Origin: Sedimenticola sp.
GTDB taxonomy: Bacteria > Pseudomonadota > Gammaproteobacteria > Chromatiales > Chromatiaceae
Direction: 5' to 3'
Length of the DNA stretch: 9,645 nucleotides
Assembly: GCA_026197195.1 (NCBI GenBank)
Contig: JAPHUG010000373.1
Coordinates: 1-9,645, forward strand
Below the pieces are notes generated by a model, which saw nothing but the letters and a program-made list of their open reading frames with translations, was not told where the DNA came from and did not search any database. Below, one piece after another: positions 1 to 7,049 of the stretch. Both the position numbers and the translations under genes were made by a program. Positions within the stretch are counted from its first letter, which is position 1. Each line of letters starts with the position of its first letter.

Positions 1-398
1 AATCGCCCCTCAACCTGGTCATTACCTGCGACCGTGAACGAGCCGGGCCGACGGTTATTGGACGAACACATGACATGGCCATGGATGTCTACAGCAGTGT
101 TTGTGCAGTGCAGAATCTGTGGCTGGCTGCCCGTGCAGAAGGACTCGGGGTGGGATGGGTAAGTATTTTTAATCGACTGGACCTCAAAAAATGTTTGAAT
201 CTTCCCTCGCAGGTTACGCCGGTTGCCTATCTCTGTATCGGTTATGTGGATCATTTTTTCAAAGAGCCTGAACTGAAAACCGCAGGTTGGCTTGACCGCC
301 TAGCCCTTCAGGATCTGGTCTATTTTGATCATTGGGAGAACAGCCATGCCGAGAATGAAAAAGAGCTGATCAATTACTTAAGCCAGGCGGCTTACTAG
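1..398 (+). CDS. bluB: 5,6-dimethylbenzimidazole synthase BluB (3' part only)
   Basis: BluB is a flavin destructase of the nitroreductase fold. It uses reduced FMN and O2 to make 5,6-dimethylbenzimidazole, the lower ligand of cobalamin. Only the last 131 codons are present; the reading frame is open from base 3 and enters from the left edge, so the internal ATG at 75 is not the true start. Recognition rests on the C-terminal block CDRERAGPTVIGRTHD followed by a VCAVQNLWLAARAEGLGVGWV-type stretch (split here as VCAVQNLW and GLGVGWVSIF), which is characteristic of BluB and distinguishes it from other nitroreductases. Complete family members are about 210 to 230 aa, so about 40 percent is missing. 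The stop TAG is at 396-398. No other cobalamin gene is visible in the window, so its operon context lies to the left. Confidence 0.88.
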   Translation, partial: SPLNLVITCDRERAGPTVIGRTHDMAMDVYSSVCAVQNLWLAARAEGLGVGWVSIFNRLDLKKCLNLPSQVTPVAYLCIGYVDHFFKEPELKTAGWLDRLALQDLVYFDHWENSHAENEKELINYLSQAAY

Positions 399-405
399 TC
401 GTGCA

Positions 406-441
406 GGGCTATCGGGAGAGACCGTACCATCCCGATAGCCC
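406..441 (+). terminator. 12-bp hairpin after bluB, possible terminator
   Basis: The arms GGGCTATCGGGA (406-417) and TCCCGATAGCCC (430-441) are perfect reverse complements around a 12-nt loop. The hairpin starts 8 nt after the bluB stop codon. No T-tract follows, so this is either a Rho-assisted or 3'-end-stabilising structure or an imperfect terminator. The perfection of the stem and its placement make chance unlikely. Confidence 0.5.
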
Positions 442-741
442 GCCACTTCATACATTCGCTTACCCCAATCAGCATCACCGCTAGACAGAGGCTTGATCTA
501 CAGCAACCTTTTTCAACCTGGGCCGGTTTAGGGACTGTCAATAATGGCTGATTCAGATATACTCGTAATCGCTTTTTTTAATAATGTCATTCGAGCATTT
601 TATTTAACCTAAACCTTATGCAGCACCATCTAACAGCTTTAGAACAACCACATCAGGACTGTCCTCCTTAGGGTTATTGTTTCTTACTGTTTAATACCCG
701 GGCGGTCATTTTATAAACTTATAAAAAAATCGAGGGGATAG
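442..741. other. non-coding leader region upstream of hppA
   Basis: No convincing gene lies between the bluB hairpin and hppA. The region is AT-rich, especially 571-611 and 705-730. It contains a candidate sigma70 promoter (535-563), a T-run (573-579), and a short 11-bp palindrome AGGACTGTCCT (655-665). A 17-codon ATG frame at 618-671 has no Shine-Dalgarno sequence. If the promoter is used, hppA has a 5' untranslated leader of about 170 nt. I recognise no riboswitch class in it. Confidence 0.5.
535..563 (+). promoter_or_regulatory. candidate sigma70 promoter for hppA
   Basis: CTGTCA (535-540; 4 of 6 matches to TTGACA) and TATACT (558-563; 5 of 6 matches to TATAAT) are separated by exactly 17 bp. 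It is the best-matching pair I found in the 300-bp gap before hppA. Predicted transcription start is near 570. This was found by eye, not with a scored model. Confidence 0.4.
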
Positions 742-2748
742 ATGAGTTTAATCACTTTATTACCACCAATACTGGGGATACTGGGCCTCTTTGTGGCCTA
801 CAAAATCTATCAGCTGGTCATGCAATACGAGACCGGCAATGAGAAAGTCACCAAAATAGCCGAGGCTATCCATGAAGGCGCCATGGTCTTCATGCGCCGC
901 GAATACAAGATGATGGGCAGTTTTGCGGCCATCCTTGTTGTACTTCTGCTCTTCTTGCTCGGTGTAAAAACAGCCTTCGCCTTTGTTGTAGGTGCCTGCG
1001 CCTCCGCGCTGGCAGGCTATATTGGCATGTTCTCTGCGACCCAGGCCAATGTTAGAACGACCACGGCGGCTCATGAAAAGGGGGCCTCGGAAGCCCTCTC
1101 AATTGCCTTCTTTGGCGGTTCCATCATGGGATTGTCAGTGGCATCCATGGGTCTGCTGGGACTGGGTACCCTCTATCTCTTTTTTGGTGGAGACCCTGAA
1201 ACGGCTCACGCAATCCACGGCTTTGGTATGGGCGCCTCGACAGTGGCCCTCTTCTCACGTGTTGGTGGTGGTATCTTCACCAAGTCCGCTGATGTGGGCG
1301 CTGATCTCGTTGGGAAGATCGAGGCCGGCATCCCCGAAGATGACCCGCGCAACCCTGGTGTAATTGCAGACAATGTGGGTGATAACGTCGGTGATGTTGC
1401 CGGTATGGGTTCAGATATCTTTGAGTCCTATTGCGGTGCGATGATCGCCACTATTGCCATTGCATCCACCATGTCGGTCGATGCGCTGGATCCCTTGGGA
1501 AAACAGTCTGATCTGATGTTCCTACCACTGGGTCTCGCCTCACTGGGGTTGATCTGTTCCATTATGGGCATCCTGCTGGTGCGTAAGTACTCCGCAAAGA
1601 GTCCTGAAGTTGCGCTGCGCATAGGTACCATCGGGGCAACTGTGCTGTTTATTATCACTTCACTGGTCGTAATCAAACTGCTTGGGGCATCCGCCGCAGT
1701 TTGGGGTGCCGTGCTGTCAGGCGCAGTGGGTGGTATTATTATCGGCCTGGTGACTGAGTACTATACGGCAGGCAAACCGGTCAAAGATATCGCAAAATCT
1801 GGTGAGACCGGCCCGGCCACGGTGATGATCACCGGTCTTGCCGTAGGCATGCAATCGGTCGTGATACCTATCATTACCATTTGTGCCATCATCTTCGCAT
1901 CCAGTTCATTGGTTGGTCTCTATGGTGTTGGTATTGCAGCCGTAGGCATGCTGGCCACCGTGGGTATTACCATGGCCATCGATGCCTATGGACCTGTTGC
2001 GGATAACGCAGGGGGTATCGCAGAGATGGGTGGCCTGGGCGAGGATACCCGAGCCATTACCGATTCACTGGATGAACTGGGTAATACAACCGCCGCTATT
2101 GGTAAAGGCTTTGCCATTGGTGCCGCCGCCCTGGCTGCACTGGCCATTATCACGGCCTATGTTGAGACCGTTTCAATTAACGTTGAAAACTTTTCTCTGG
2201 AGTTAAGTAATCCGACGGTACTGATTGGCCTCTTTATAGGTGGCATGTTGCCTTTCCTGATAGCCGCCATCACCATGACCGCAGTGGGTGATGCAGCCTT
2301 TGATATGATCAAGGAGATTCGTCGGCAATTCCGGGAGATACCCGGTCTCATGGAGGGAACCGCAGACCCAGACAGTGCACGCTGTGTCGATATTGCCACA
2401 ACCGCGGCACTTAAAAAGATGATCTTGCCCGGCGTTATCGCCGTTGCATCGCCCATGTTGATTGGCTTTATCCTGGGCCCAGAGGCACTTGGCGGCATGC
2501 TTGGTGGCGCACTGCTCTCATGCGTTCTGTTGGCGCTCATGATGGCCAATGCCGGTGGTGCCTGGGACAATGCCAAAAAGTACATTGAAAAAGGAAACTT
2601 TGGCGGCAAAGGGTCTGATGTTCATAAGGCGGCCGTTGTCGGTGATACGGTGGGTGACCCCTTCAAGGATACCTCTGGCCCGTCCATGAACATCCTGATT
2701 AATGTAATGGCGATTGTGAGTCTGGTCATTGCCCCGCTATTAGGATAA
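742..2748 (+). CDS. hppA: Membrane-bound ion-translocating pyrophosphatase, K+-dependent type
   Basis: This integral inner-membrane enzyme hydrolyses PPi and pumps H+ or Na+ across the membrane. It is 668 aa, a normal bacterial length, with about 16 hydrophobic segments. Catalytic motifs are all present: DVGADLVGK (residues 184-192), DNVGDNVGD (210-218), and [10 protein letters not shown] near the C terminus (635-644). In the motif NTTAAIGKG (448-456), Ala451 and Gly454 occupy the positions that are Lys and Thr in K+-independent enzymes, which places this protein in the K+-dependent subfamily. The gating region reads SDIFESY with Glu228 at the FE position, as in Na+-pumping and many bacterial enzymes rather than plant vacuolar ones. 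The ion is therefore Na+, H+ or both; I favour Na+ with low certainty. The ATG is supported by GAGGGG 4 nt upstream (732-737). It appears monocistronic, with a long leader before it and a strong terminator after it. Confidence 0.96.
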   Translation: MSLITLLPPILGILGLFVAYKIYQLVMQYETGNEKVTKIAEAIHEGAMVFMRREYKMMGSFAAILVVLLLFLLGVKTAFAFVVGACASALAGYIGMFSATQANVRTTTAAHEKGASEALSIAFFGGSIMGLSVASMGLLGLGTLYLFFGGDPETAHAIHGFGMGASTVALFSRVGGGIFTKSADVGADLVGKIEAGIPEDDPRNPGVIADNVGDNVGDVAGMGSDIFESYCGAMIATIAIASTMSVDALDPLGKQSDLMFLPLGLASLGLICSIMGILLVRKYSAKSPEVALRIGTIGATVLFIITSLVVIKLLGASAAVWGAVLSGAVGGIIIGLVTEYYTAGKPVKDIAKSGETGPATVMITGLAVGMQSVVIPIITICAIIFASSSLVGLYGVGIAAVGMLATVGITMAIDAYGPVADNAGGIAEMGGLGEDTRAITDSLDELGNTTAAIGKGFAIGAAALAALAIITAYVETVSINVENFSLELSNPTVLIGLFIGGMLPFLIAAITMTAVGDAAFDMIKEIRRQFREIPGLMEGTADPDSARCVDIATTAALKKMILPGVIAVASPMLIGFILGPEALGGMLGGALLSCVLLALMMANAGGAWDNAKKYIEKGNFGGKGSDVHKAAVVGDTVGDPFKDTSGPSMNILINVMAIVSLVIAPLLG

Positions 2749-2758
2749 TGACAGCTTA

Positions 2759-2779
2759 CGACCTGTTTTAATCAGGTCG
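2759..2779 (+). repeat. 7-bp hairpin downstream of hppA
   Basis: CGACCTG (2759-2765) pairs perfectly with CAGGTCG (2773-2779) across a 7-nt AT-rich loop. It begins 10 nt after the hppA stop codon and lies just ahead of the main terminator, so the transcript would end in two tandem stems. It may protect the 3' end; it has no T-tract of its own. Confidence 0.4.
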
Positions 2780-2788
2780 CAAACGATT

Positions 2789-2823
2789 AACGGCTATGCA
2801 GGGTTCCTGCATAGCCGTTTTTT
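2789..2823 (+). terminator. Strong intrinsic terminator of hppA
   Basis: A 14-bp perfect stem, AACGGCTATGCAGG (2789-2802) with CCTGCATAGCCGTT (2806-2819), closes on a 3-nt loop and runs directly into a six-T tract (2818-2823). This is a textbook Rho-independent terminator and isolates hppA from the next gene. Confidence 0.92.
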
Positions 2824-2837
2824 ATACGAATATTCAA

Positions 2838-2859
2838 TGTGTTATGGCCGTTTAACACA
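2838..2859. promoter_or_regulatory. Inverted repeat TGTGTTA-N8-TAACACA, possible operator
   Basis: Two 7-bp arms (2838-2844 and 2853-2859) are perfect reverse complements with an 8-nt spacer, giving a 22-bp dyad 160 bp before the RRM-like gene. The size and spacing resemble a dimeric regulator site, but it could equally be a small hairpin. I do not recognise a regulator for it. The remaining sequence to 3018 shows no clear promoter. Confidence 0.25.
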
Positions 2860-3018
2860 GTCATGCTTTTGCTTCTAGTAAAAACCAATCATTAAATGCT
2901 ATATTCCAGGGAGGGCCAAGATTAAGTCTCTTTCTTTGGATGGATAGAGCTAACGCTTGTTCTTGTTACTACGATCCCTTTCTTTTGAGCGCTAGTTTAT
3001 AGATATAGGTATCGAATC

Positions 3019-3459
3019 ATGGAAGTTTTCATTCGAAGATTACCAAACTCTACAACCCGCCTTGATCTCATGCAGTTCATATCAAGCGCGCTGAAACCGA
3101 AATGGTATCTTTTACAGTTTGCCCCGCTCGGAAACCTGATGCACTGTGACATCTGCCGTATAGATGATCCCCTCAACAAGCAAGTTGAATATCACGGCAT
3201 CGTTCAAATTGAACCCCCTTCTGCTGCCATCGCTGTCATTAAGCAACTCAACGGAGAGTATTTCAAATCCAAAAAGGTTGAAGTGCGTAAGTTTTTCAGA
3301 CGCTCAATTAATCGTGATCGCAGACGCTTGGCACCTCATCTTACTCCAAGCAGCCTAACAGATCAGAGAAAGCAGGATCGCAGGCGCCCTCACATACATA
3401 CAGAGCTACTGACTGCAGGTATCACCTCCGATAAGCTCAGCGCCCTGAACAGCCATTAA
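3019..3459 (+). CDS. Small RRM-fold (RNA-recognition-motif-like) protein with arginine-rich tail
   Basis: This 146-aa soluble protein has no signal peptide or membrane segment. Residues 1-93 follow the beta-alpha-beta-beta-alpha-beta pattern of an RRM: VFIRRLP (3-9) at the RNP2 position, YHGIVQIEP (58-66) at the RNP1 position, then AIAVIKQLNGEYF and a last strand KKVEVRKF (85-92). RNP1 is atypical: the two RNA-stacking aromatics are replaced by Ile61 and Gln63, although Phe4 in RNP2 is kept. The tail (94-146) is basic, with two DRRR clusters (100-103 and 120-123), a motif seen in linkers of proteobacterial signalling proteins. RNA binding is thus plausible but unproven; the domain might bind protein instead. 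The ATG has a weak Shine-Dalgarno ATAGGT (3005-3010). It lies alone between the hppA terminator and the signalling pair, on the same strand as both. Confidence 0.7.
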   Translation: MEVFIRRLPNSTTRLDLMQFISSALKPKWYLLQFAPLGNLMHCDICRIDDPLNKQVEYHGIVQIEPPSAAIAVIKQLNGEYFKSKKVEVRKFFRRSINRDRRRLAPHLTPSSLTDQRKQDRRRPHIHTELLTAGITSDKLSALNSH

Positions 3460-3462
3460 CCA

Positions 3463-3476
3463 CCCGTCCCTACGGG
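3463..3476 (+). terminator. Weak hairpin after the RRM-like gene
   Basis: CCCGT (3463-3467) and ACGGG (3472-3476) form a GC-rich 5-bp stem with a 4-nt loop, 3 nt after the stop codon. It is followed by CTTGGCTTTCTC, not a true T-tract, so termination would be partial at best. A second small stem, CGTCT/AGACG (3533-3547), lies just upstream of the next gene. Confidence 0.3.
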
Positions 3477-3585
3477 CTTGGCTTTCTCAGCGCTACCCGC
3501 CTTATTAAGAATCAAATAAAACGGCCGCTATCCGTCTAGAGCAGACGAATCTTTCCTATACATTCTTGGCCGAAGGTAGCGACTC

Positions 3586-5367
3586 ATGACCCGCATATCT
3601 GTTTCAGATGCTGCTAAGCGCTTTGGAAATACGCAAACCAAACCCATTGCCCTGGTTGTTGATGATGAAATAACCAATCGTGAGTTTCTGCGAATCTTTC
3701 TCGAAGATGATGGCTATAGCGTTTTTGAAGCTGAAAATGGTCTTGAAGCGATTAAGGCGTTTCAGGCAAACCCGCCTGATATCATTGTTATGGATGTCAT
3801 CATGCCGGTCATGGACGGCTATGAAGCCGTCGCAGAAATACAGAAGCAGTCTGAAGCACAGTTTATCCCCATTCTGTTTCTAACCGCACTCACTGATGAA
3901 AACGCACTGGCCAAATGCATTGAAGTCGGTGGATATGATTTCCTCAGCAAACCGGTATCACCCATTGTTCTTAAAGCCAAAATAAGATCAATGGAACGTA
4001 TCAGAAAGCTGCATCTGGAGATGATGCGTCTCTATGGTCAGATGAAAATGGACCAGGAGATGGCAGAGACCGTGTTTAACGGTGCTGTTGTAGCAGACAA
4101 TATAAAACTGGACTGTATCCAGACCATACTCAGACCCGCTGAACAGTTTAGTGGGGATGTTTTATTGACCGCTCATGCGCCCTCCAGTGATATGCATATA
4201 TTACTCGGAGACTTTACAGGGCATGGGCTTGCAGCAGCGTTGGGAGCCTTGCCCGCCTCAGAAGTGTTCAGGGCCATGACCGCCAAAGGTTTCACTCCGC
4301 ACCAGATCATTGCGGGTATTAATAAAAAACTTTACAACCTGCTTCCAACGGGGATGTTTTTTGCCGTACAGTTTATTTCAATCGGTAAAAATCTTGAGTA
4401 TGTCAAGGTGATCAACTGTGGAATGCCTGACGTGCTCCTGCTTGATGGCACCACAGGACAGATCAAACAGCGCATTAGTTCTAACAGTTTACCGTTAGGC
4501 ATTGCCCCAGACATTGAGTATCAGGATCTCTTCATCCGTTCAAATATAACCCTGGGTGATCGGATACTATTGGTAAGTGATGGGGTGACAGAGGCTCGGA
4601 ATTCTGAAAATACCTACTTTGGTCGCGAACGTTTTGAAACCGCCATACAAAATACCCAGGCAGGAGAGTCTGCATTAGAAAGTGTGGCAAAAGCCTTAGC
4701 CAGTTTCTGTGGTGATGCACCACAGGATGACGATATCAGCCTTGCCGAGATCCCCTGTATTCCAGACGTTCTGCCAAACTGGATAGATAAGGAGTCACCT
4801 GCGGATACAGCTGAGCCAGTGGCAACACCGCCTGTTGAACACACCCCCTCCGACCTTAACGAGCCCTCTTCTGACCCACTCGAATTCTCAATCACACTCC
4901 CGGGCAGCCGGATAAGCAATAGCGATCCTATTCCATTATTGATCAACCATATACAAGAGATGGAGGGTTTACAAAAGCATCGCCGACTACTCTTTACCTT
5001 ACTTACAGAGCTGTATATCAATGCATTGGATCATGGTCTACTGAAACTCGACTCTTCCATGAAAAATACCCATGAGGGTTTTTCTGAGTATTTTACTGAA
5101 AGAGAAAAACGTCTGGGCATGTTAAACGATGGCTTCATCAAAATACGGATTGAGACACGAAATACCTCTCAGGGAGGAACCATGCAGATTCGTGTCGAGG
5201 ATAGTGGAGAAGGCTTTGATATGAGCAGGCTTAACCCTAGCGAAGAACTTAATATCGAAAAACTGAGCGGGAGAGGTATTCCGCTACTCAACTCGCTCTG
5301 TGAATCGGTACGCTATGAGGCACCTGGCAATAAGGTTGAAGTCATCTATGCATGGAGTCGAGACTAA
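3586..5367 (+). CDS. Response regulator with PP2C (SpoIIE-type) phosphatase and HATPase anti-sigma-kinase domains, HsbR/CrsR-like
   Basis: This 593-aa cytosolic protein has three signalling domains. The REC domain (about 20-140) has the acidic pair Asp26/Asp27, phospho-acceptor Asp70 (VMDVIMP), Thr100 and Lys122. A helical linker leads to a PP2C/SpoIIE phosphatase domain (about 170-388), with metal ligands suggested by SGD (Asp191), GDFTGHG (Asp209), SDG (Asp332) and DDD (381-383). A Pro/Ser/acid-rich linker (about 390-440) is followed by a GHKL ATPase of the RsbW type (about 455-590): N-box ELYINALDHG with Glu475 and Asn479, DSGEGF with Asp539, and SGRG (561-564). This order is that of HsbR of Pseudomonas and CrsR of Shewanella, where phosphorylation sets the balance between dephosphorylating and phosphorylating a STAS anti-anti-sigma protein. 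No STAS protein or sensor kinase is present in the window. GAAGGT (3572-3577) precedes the ATG. Domain integrity suggests both activities are intact. Confidence 0.9.
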   Translation: MTRISVSDAAKRFGNTQTKPIALVVDDEITNREFLRIFLEDDGYSVFEAENGLEAIKAFQANPPDIIVMDVIMPVMDGYEAVAEIQKQSEAQFIPILFLTALTDENALAKCIEVGGYDFLSKPVSPIVLKAKIRSMERIRKLHLEMMRLYGQMKMDQEMAETVFNGAVVADNIKLDCIQTILRPAEQFSGDVLLTAHAPSSDMHILLGDFTGHGLAAALGALPASEVFRAMTAKGFTPHQIIAGINKKLYNLLPTGMFFAVQFISIGKNLEYVKVINCGMPDVLLLDGTTGQIKQRISSNSLPLGIAPDIEYQDLFIRSNITLGDRILLVSDGVTEARNSENTYFGRERFETAIQNTQAGESALESVAKALASFCGDAPQDDDISLAEIPCIPDVLPNWIDKESPADTAEPVATPPVEHTPSDLNEPSSDPLEFSITLPGSRISNSDPIPLLINHIQEMEGLQKHRRLLFTLLTELYINALDHGLLKLDSSMKNTHEGFSEYFTEREKRLGMLNDGFIKIRIETRNTSQGGTMQIRVEDSGEGFDMSRLNPSEELNIEKLSGRGIPLLNSLCESVRYEAPGNKVEVIYAWSRD

Positions 5368-5394
5368 TACTCAGCAAAACGCAGGCAAATCGTT

Positions 5395-6327
5395 TTGAAT
5401 ATACTACTTGTCGATGATACAAAGAGTGAGCGTCTTTTAATGACCGCTCATCTTGAATCATTAGGCCACACCGTGATAACAGGTGATAACGGACAACAGG
5501 CCCTTGAGCTGTATGAATCTGCATCACCTGACCTGATACTCCTCGATGTCATTATGCCTGTTCTGGATGGCCATCAGATGGCACGACAAATTAGAAGCAC
5601 CTATCAAGATTGGGTTCCAATTATTTTCCTGAGCGGGAAAAATAACCCGGATGATATTGTCGCAGGCATTGAATCAGGCGGTGATGACTATCTCACGAAA
5701 CCGATTAACCTAACGGTTCTAAAAGCAAAAATGGGGGCTATGCAGCGTATTGCAAATATGCGGCATCAATTACTCAGCACGACCCAAGAACTCGAACTTG
5801 CCAACCATGCGCTAGAAAAGATGGCCCATTCAGACGGACTGACGGGGTTGGCTAACCGCCGCTTTCTGGATCAACATCTTCTGCGCATGGTCGGACAGTG
5901 TAAGCGCTACCAGCAGCCACTCTCCTTGATCTTGCTGGATATCGATCATTTTAAAGCCTACAACGACCTGTATGGCCATCAGGCGGGTGATAGTTGCCTG
6001 AAAAAGATAGCCAAGGCCATGAAACACTGCATCAGAAGACCGGTTGATCTTGCGGGGCGATATGGCGGTGAGGAGTTCTGCATCATACTACCCGACACCG
6101 ACTCAAAAGGCGCACTGACGGTGGCAAAATCACTGCAGCGTTGTATTCATCAATTAGCTATTCCTCACCAGGGAAGCAAAACACAACCTTTTGTTACTTT
6201 CAGCGCCGGATGCATAACGGCTACTCCTGACGAAATGACCGAAATGATCTCTTTTTATAGCCGTGCGGATAAGGCACTTTATCAGGCAAAGAAAAATGGA
6301 CGTGATCAAATCCTGACCGAAAGCTAG
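5395..6327 (+). CDS. Response regulator diguanylate cyclase (REC-GGDEF)
   Basis: This enzyme makes cyclic di-GMP from two GTP under control of an N-terminal receiver. It is 310 aa. REC spans about 1-120: Asp7/Asp8, phospho-acceptor Asp51 (LDVIMPV), Ser80 and Lys102. A helix (about 120-140) leads to a complete GGDEF domain (about 140-310): DGLTGLANRR from Asp147, LDIDHFK with Asp182 and Asp184, and the active-site loop GGEEF (224-228). An RxxD product-inhibition site (Arg215, Asp218) sits five residues before the loop, so feedback control by c-di-GMP is expected. There is one REC, not two as in PleD, so the layout is closer to WspR. The start is TTG at 5395, the only plausible in-frame start, with AGG (5383-5385) 9 nt upstream; it gives MNILLVDD, the usual REC beginning. 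It follows the HsbR-like gene by 27 nt and is surely co-transcribed with it. Confidence 0.93.
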   Translation: MNILLVDDTKSERLLMTAHLESLGHTVITGDNGQQALELYESASPDLILLDVIMPVLDGHQMARQIRSTYQDWVPIIFLSGKNNPDDIVAGIESGGDDYLTKPINLTVLKAKMGAMQRIANMRHQLLSTTQELELANHALEKMAHSDGLTGLANRRFLDQHLLRMVGQCKRYQQPLSLILLDIDHFKAYNDLYGHQAGDSCLKKIAKAMKHCIRRPVDLAGRYGGEEFCIILPDTDSKGALTVAKSLQRCIHQLAIPHQGSKTQPFVTFSAGCITATPDEMTEMISFYSRADKALYQAKKNGRDQILTES

Positions 6328-6352
6328 CCACGAAAGAAAATTGTTTTCTATC

Positions 6353-6389
6353 TGTTCTCACTCTGTTAACATAGAACCACAGTAGAACA
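6353..6389. promoter_or_regulatory. Likely LexA operator cluster (GTTC-type half-sites) in front of lexA
   Basis: On the + strand TGTTCT (6353-6358) and TGTTAA (6364-6369) are repeated with an 11-bp period. On the - strand TGTTCT (6389-6384) and GGTTCT (6378-6373) repeat with the same period. The right half contains GAAC-N7-GAAC (6374-6388), exactly the reverse complement of the GTTC-N7-GTTC SOS box known from Alphaproteobacteria. A -10-like TAACAT (6367-6372) lies inside the cluster, so a bound repressor would block the promoter. No CTGT-N8-ACAG box is present. Autoregulation of lexA is the norm in this family, which makes this the expected place for the operator; binding itself is inferred. 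Confidence 0.6.
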
Positions 6390-6402
6390 TGGATACAATA
6401 CT

Positions 6403-7014
6403 ATGAATCATCCACTGACACGCCGGCAACAGGAAATATACGACTACCTTCGCGAGAATCTCAACGATTTTCCACACCCCCCTACCCTTGACGAACTATG
6501 CAATGCGTTAGGATTGAGCTCAAAAGGCTCGCTTCATAAGCAGATACAGGCGCTCATTGATGCCGGTCTGGTTGAGCCTATGAATAATCAGAGACGCGGG
6601 ATCCGATTAGCCAATGAAGCGGAAGGTGAAGAACCCAATGGCCTTCCCTTTCTCGGCTATATTGCAGCCGGCAGCCCGATTGAAGCGGTAGAACAACATG
6701 AAACCGTACAGATCCCTGACTACCTGCGAACAGGCAAGCCCTGCTATGTTTTACAGGTCAAAGGTGAATCAATGATTGATGAAGGCATCCTTGACGGAGA
6801 TCAGATCATTATTGAACAGCGGGACCATGCCAGAAATGGTGAAATCGTTGTTGCGTTAATTGAAGGCTCAGATGCCACACTAAAGCGGATCGAACAAAAA
6901 CAGGGTTCGGTGATTTTACACCCCGCAAACCCAACCATGAAGCCCATGATCTTTTCAACCGACCAGGTACAGATTCAGGGTGTGTTAGTCGGGCAGATGC
7001 GACGCTACCATTAG
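6403..7014 (+). CDS. lexA: SOS-response repressor LexA
   Basis: LexA represses DNA-damage genes and cleaves itself when stimulated by the RecA filament. The protein is 203 aa, against 202 in E. coli. Residues 1-70 form the winged helix, with recognition-helix segment SSKGSLHKQI (39-48) and wing NQRRGIRLA. The S24-type protease domain follows: scissile Ala89-Gly90 in IAAGSPI, catalytic Ser123 in KGESMIDEGI, and Lys161 in ATLKRIE, so self-cleavage should be intact. The recognition segment differs from the E. coli RSPNAAEEHL and is closer to the alphaproteobacterial SKSGIHRLI type, as I recall it. This agrees with the GTTC-type repeats upstream. The start ATG has only a weak Shine-Dalgarno (GGA at 6391-6393). 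The gene follows the cyclase by 75 bp but has its own promoter/operator region, and converges with the SET gene 35 bp later. Confidence 0.96.
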   Translation: MNHPLTRRQQEIYDYLRENLNDFPHPPTLDELCNALGLSSKGSLHKQIQALIDAGLVEPMNNQRRGIRLANEAEGEEPNGLPFLGYIAAGSPIEAVEQHETVQIPDYLRTGKPCYVLQVKGESMIDEGILDGDQIIIEQRDHARNGEIVVALIEGSDATLKRIEQKQGSVILHPANPTMKPMIFSTDQVQIQGVLVGQMRRYH

Positions 7015-7049
7015 TCATACGAGCTGTAGATCATTGTAACCGGGTGGAT

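Noticed and set aside
618..671. ATG frame of 17 codons (His/Pro-rich) in the hppA leader, as a possible leader peptide
   Set aside because: There is no Shine-Dalgarno sequence and no run of a regulatory amino acid, and a frame of this length is expected by chance.
2157..2609. 150-codon open frame on the complement inside hppA
   Set aside because: It lies wholly antisense to a strongly conserved gene and its translation has no recognisable domain; GC-rich third positions of hppA explain the absence of stops.
4614..5021. 135-codon antisense frame inside the HsbR-like gene
   Set aside because: It overlaps the conserved phosphatase and ATPase domains coded on the other strand and its translation is Ser-rich and featureless.
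6335..6349. AGAAAA/TTTTCT dyad after the cyclase gene as a terminator
   Set aside because: The stem is six bp and almost all A-T, too weak to terminate, and it borders the lexA operator.
6394..6399. TACAAT as the lexA -10 element
   Set aside because: It would place the transcription start inside the lexA start codon, and no -35 hexamer lies at a usable distance; TAACAT at 6367-6372 is more credible.
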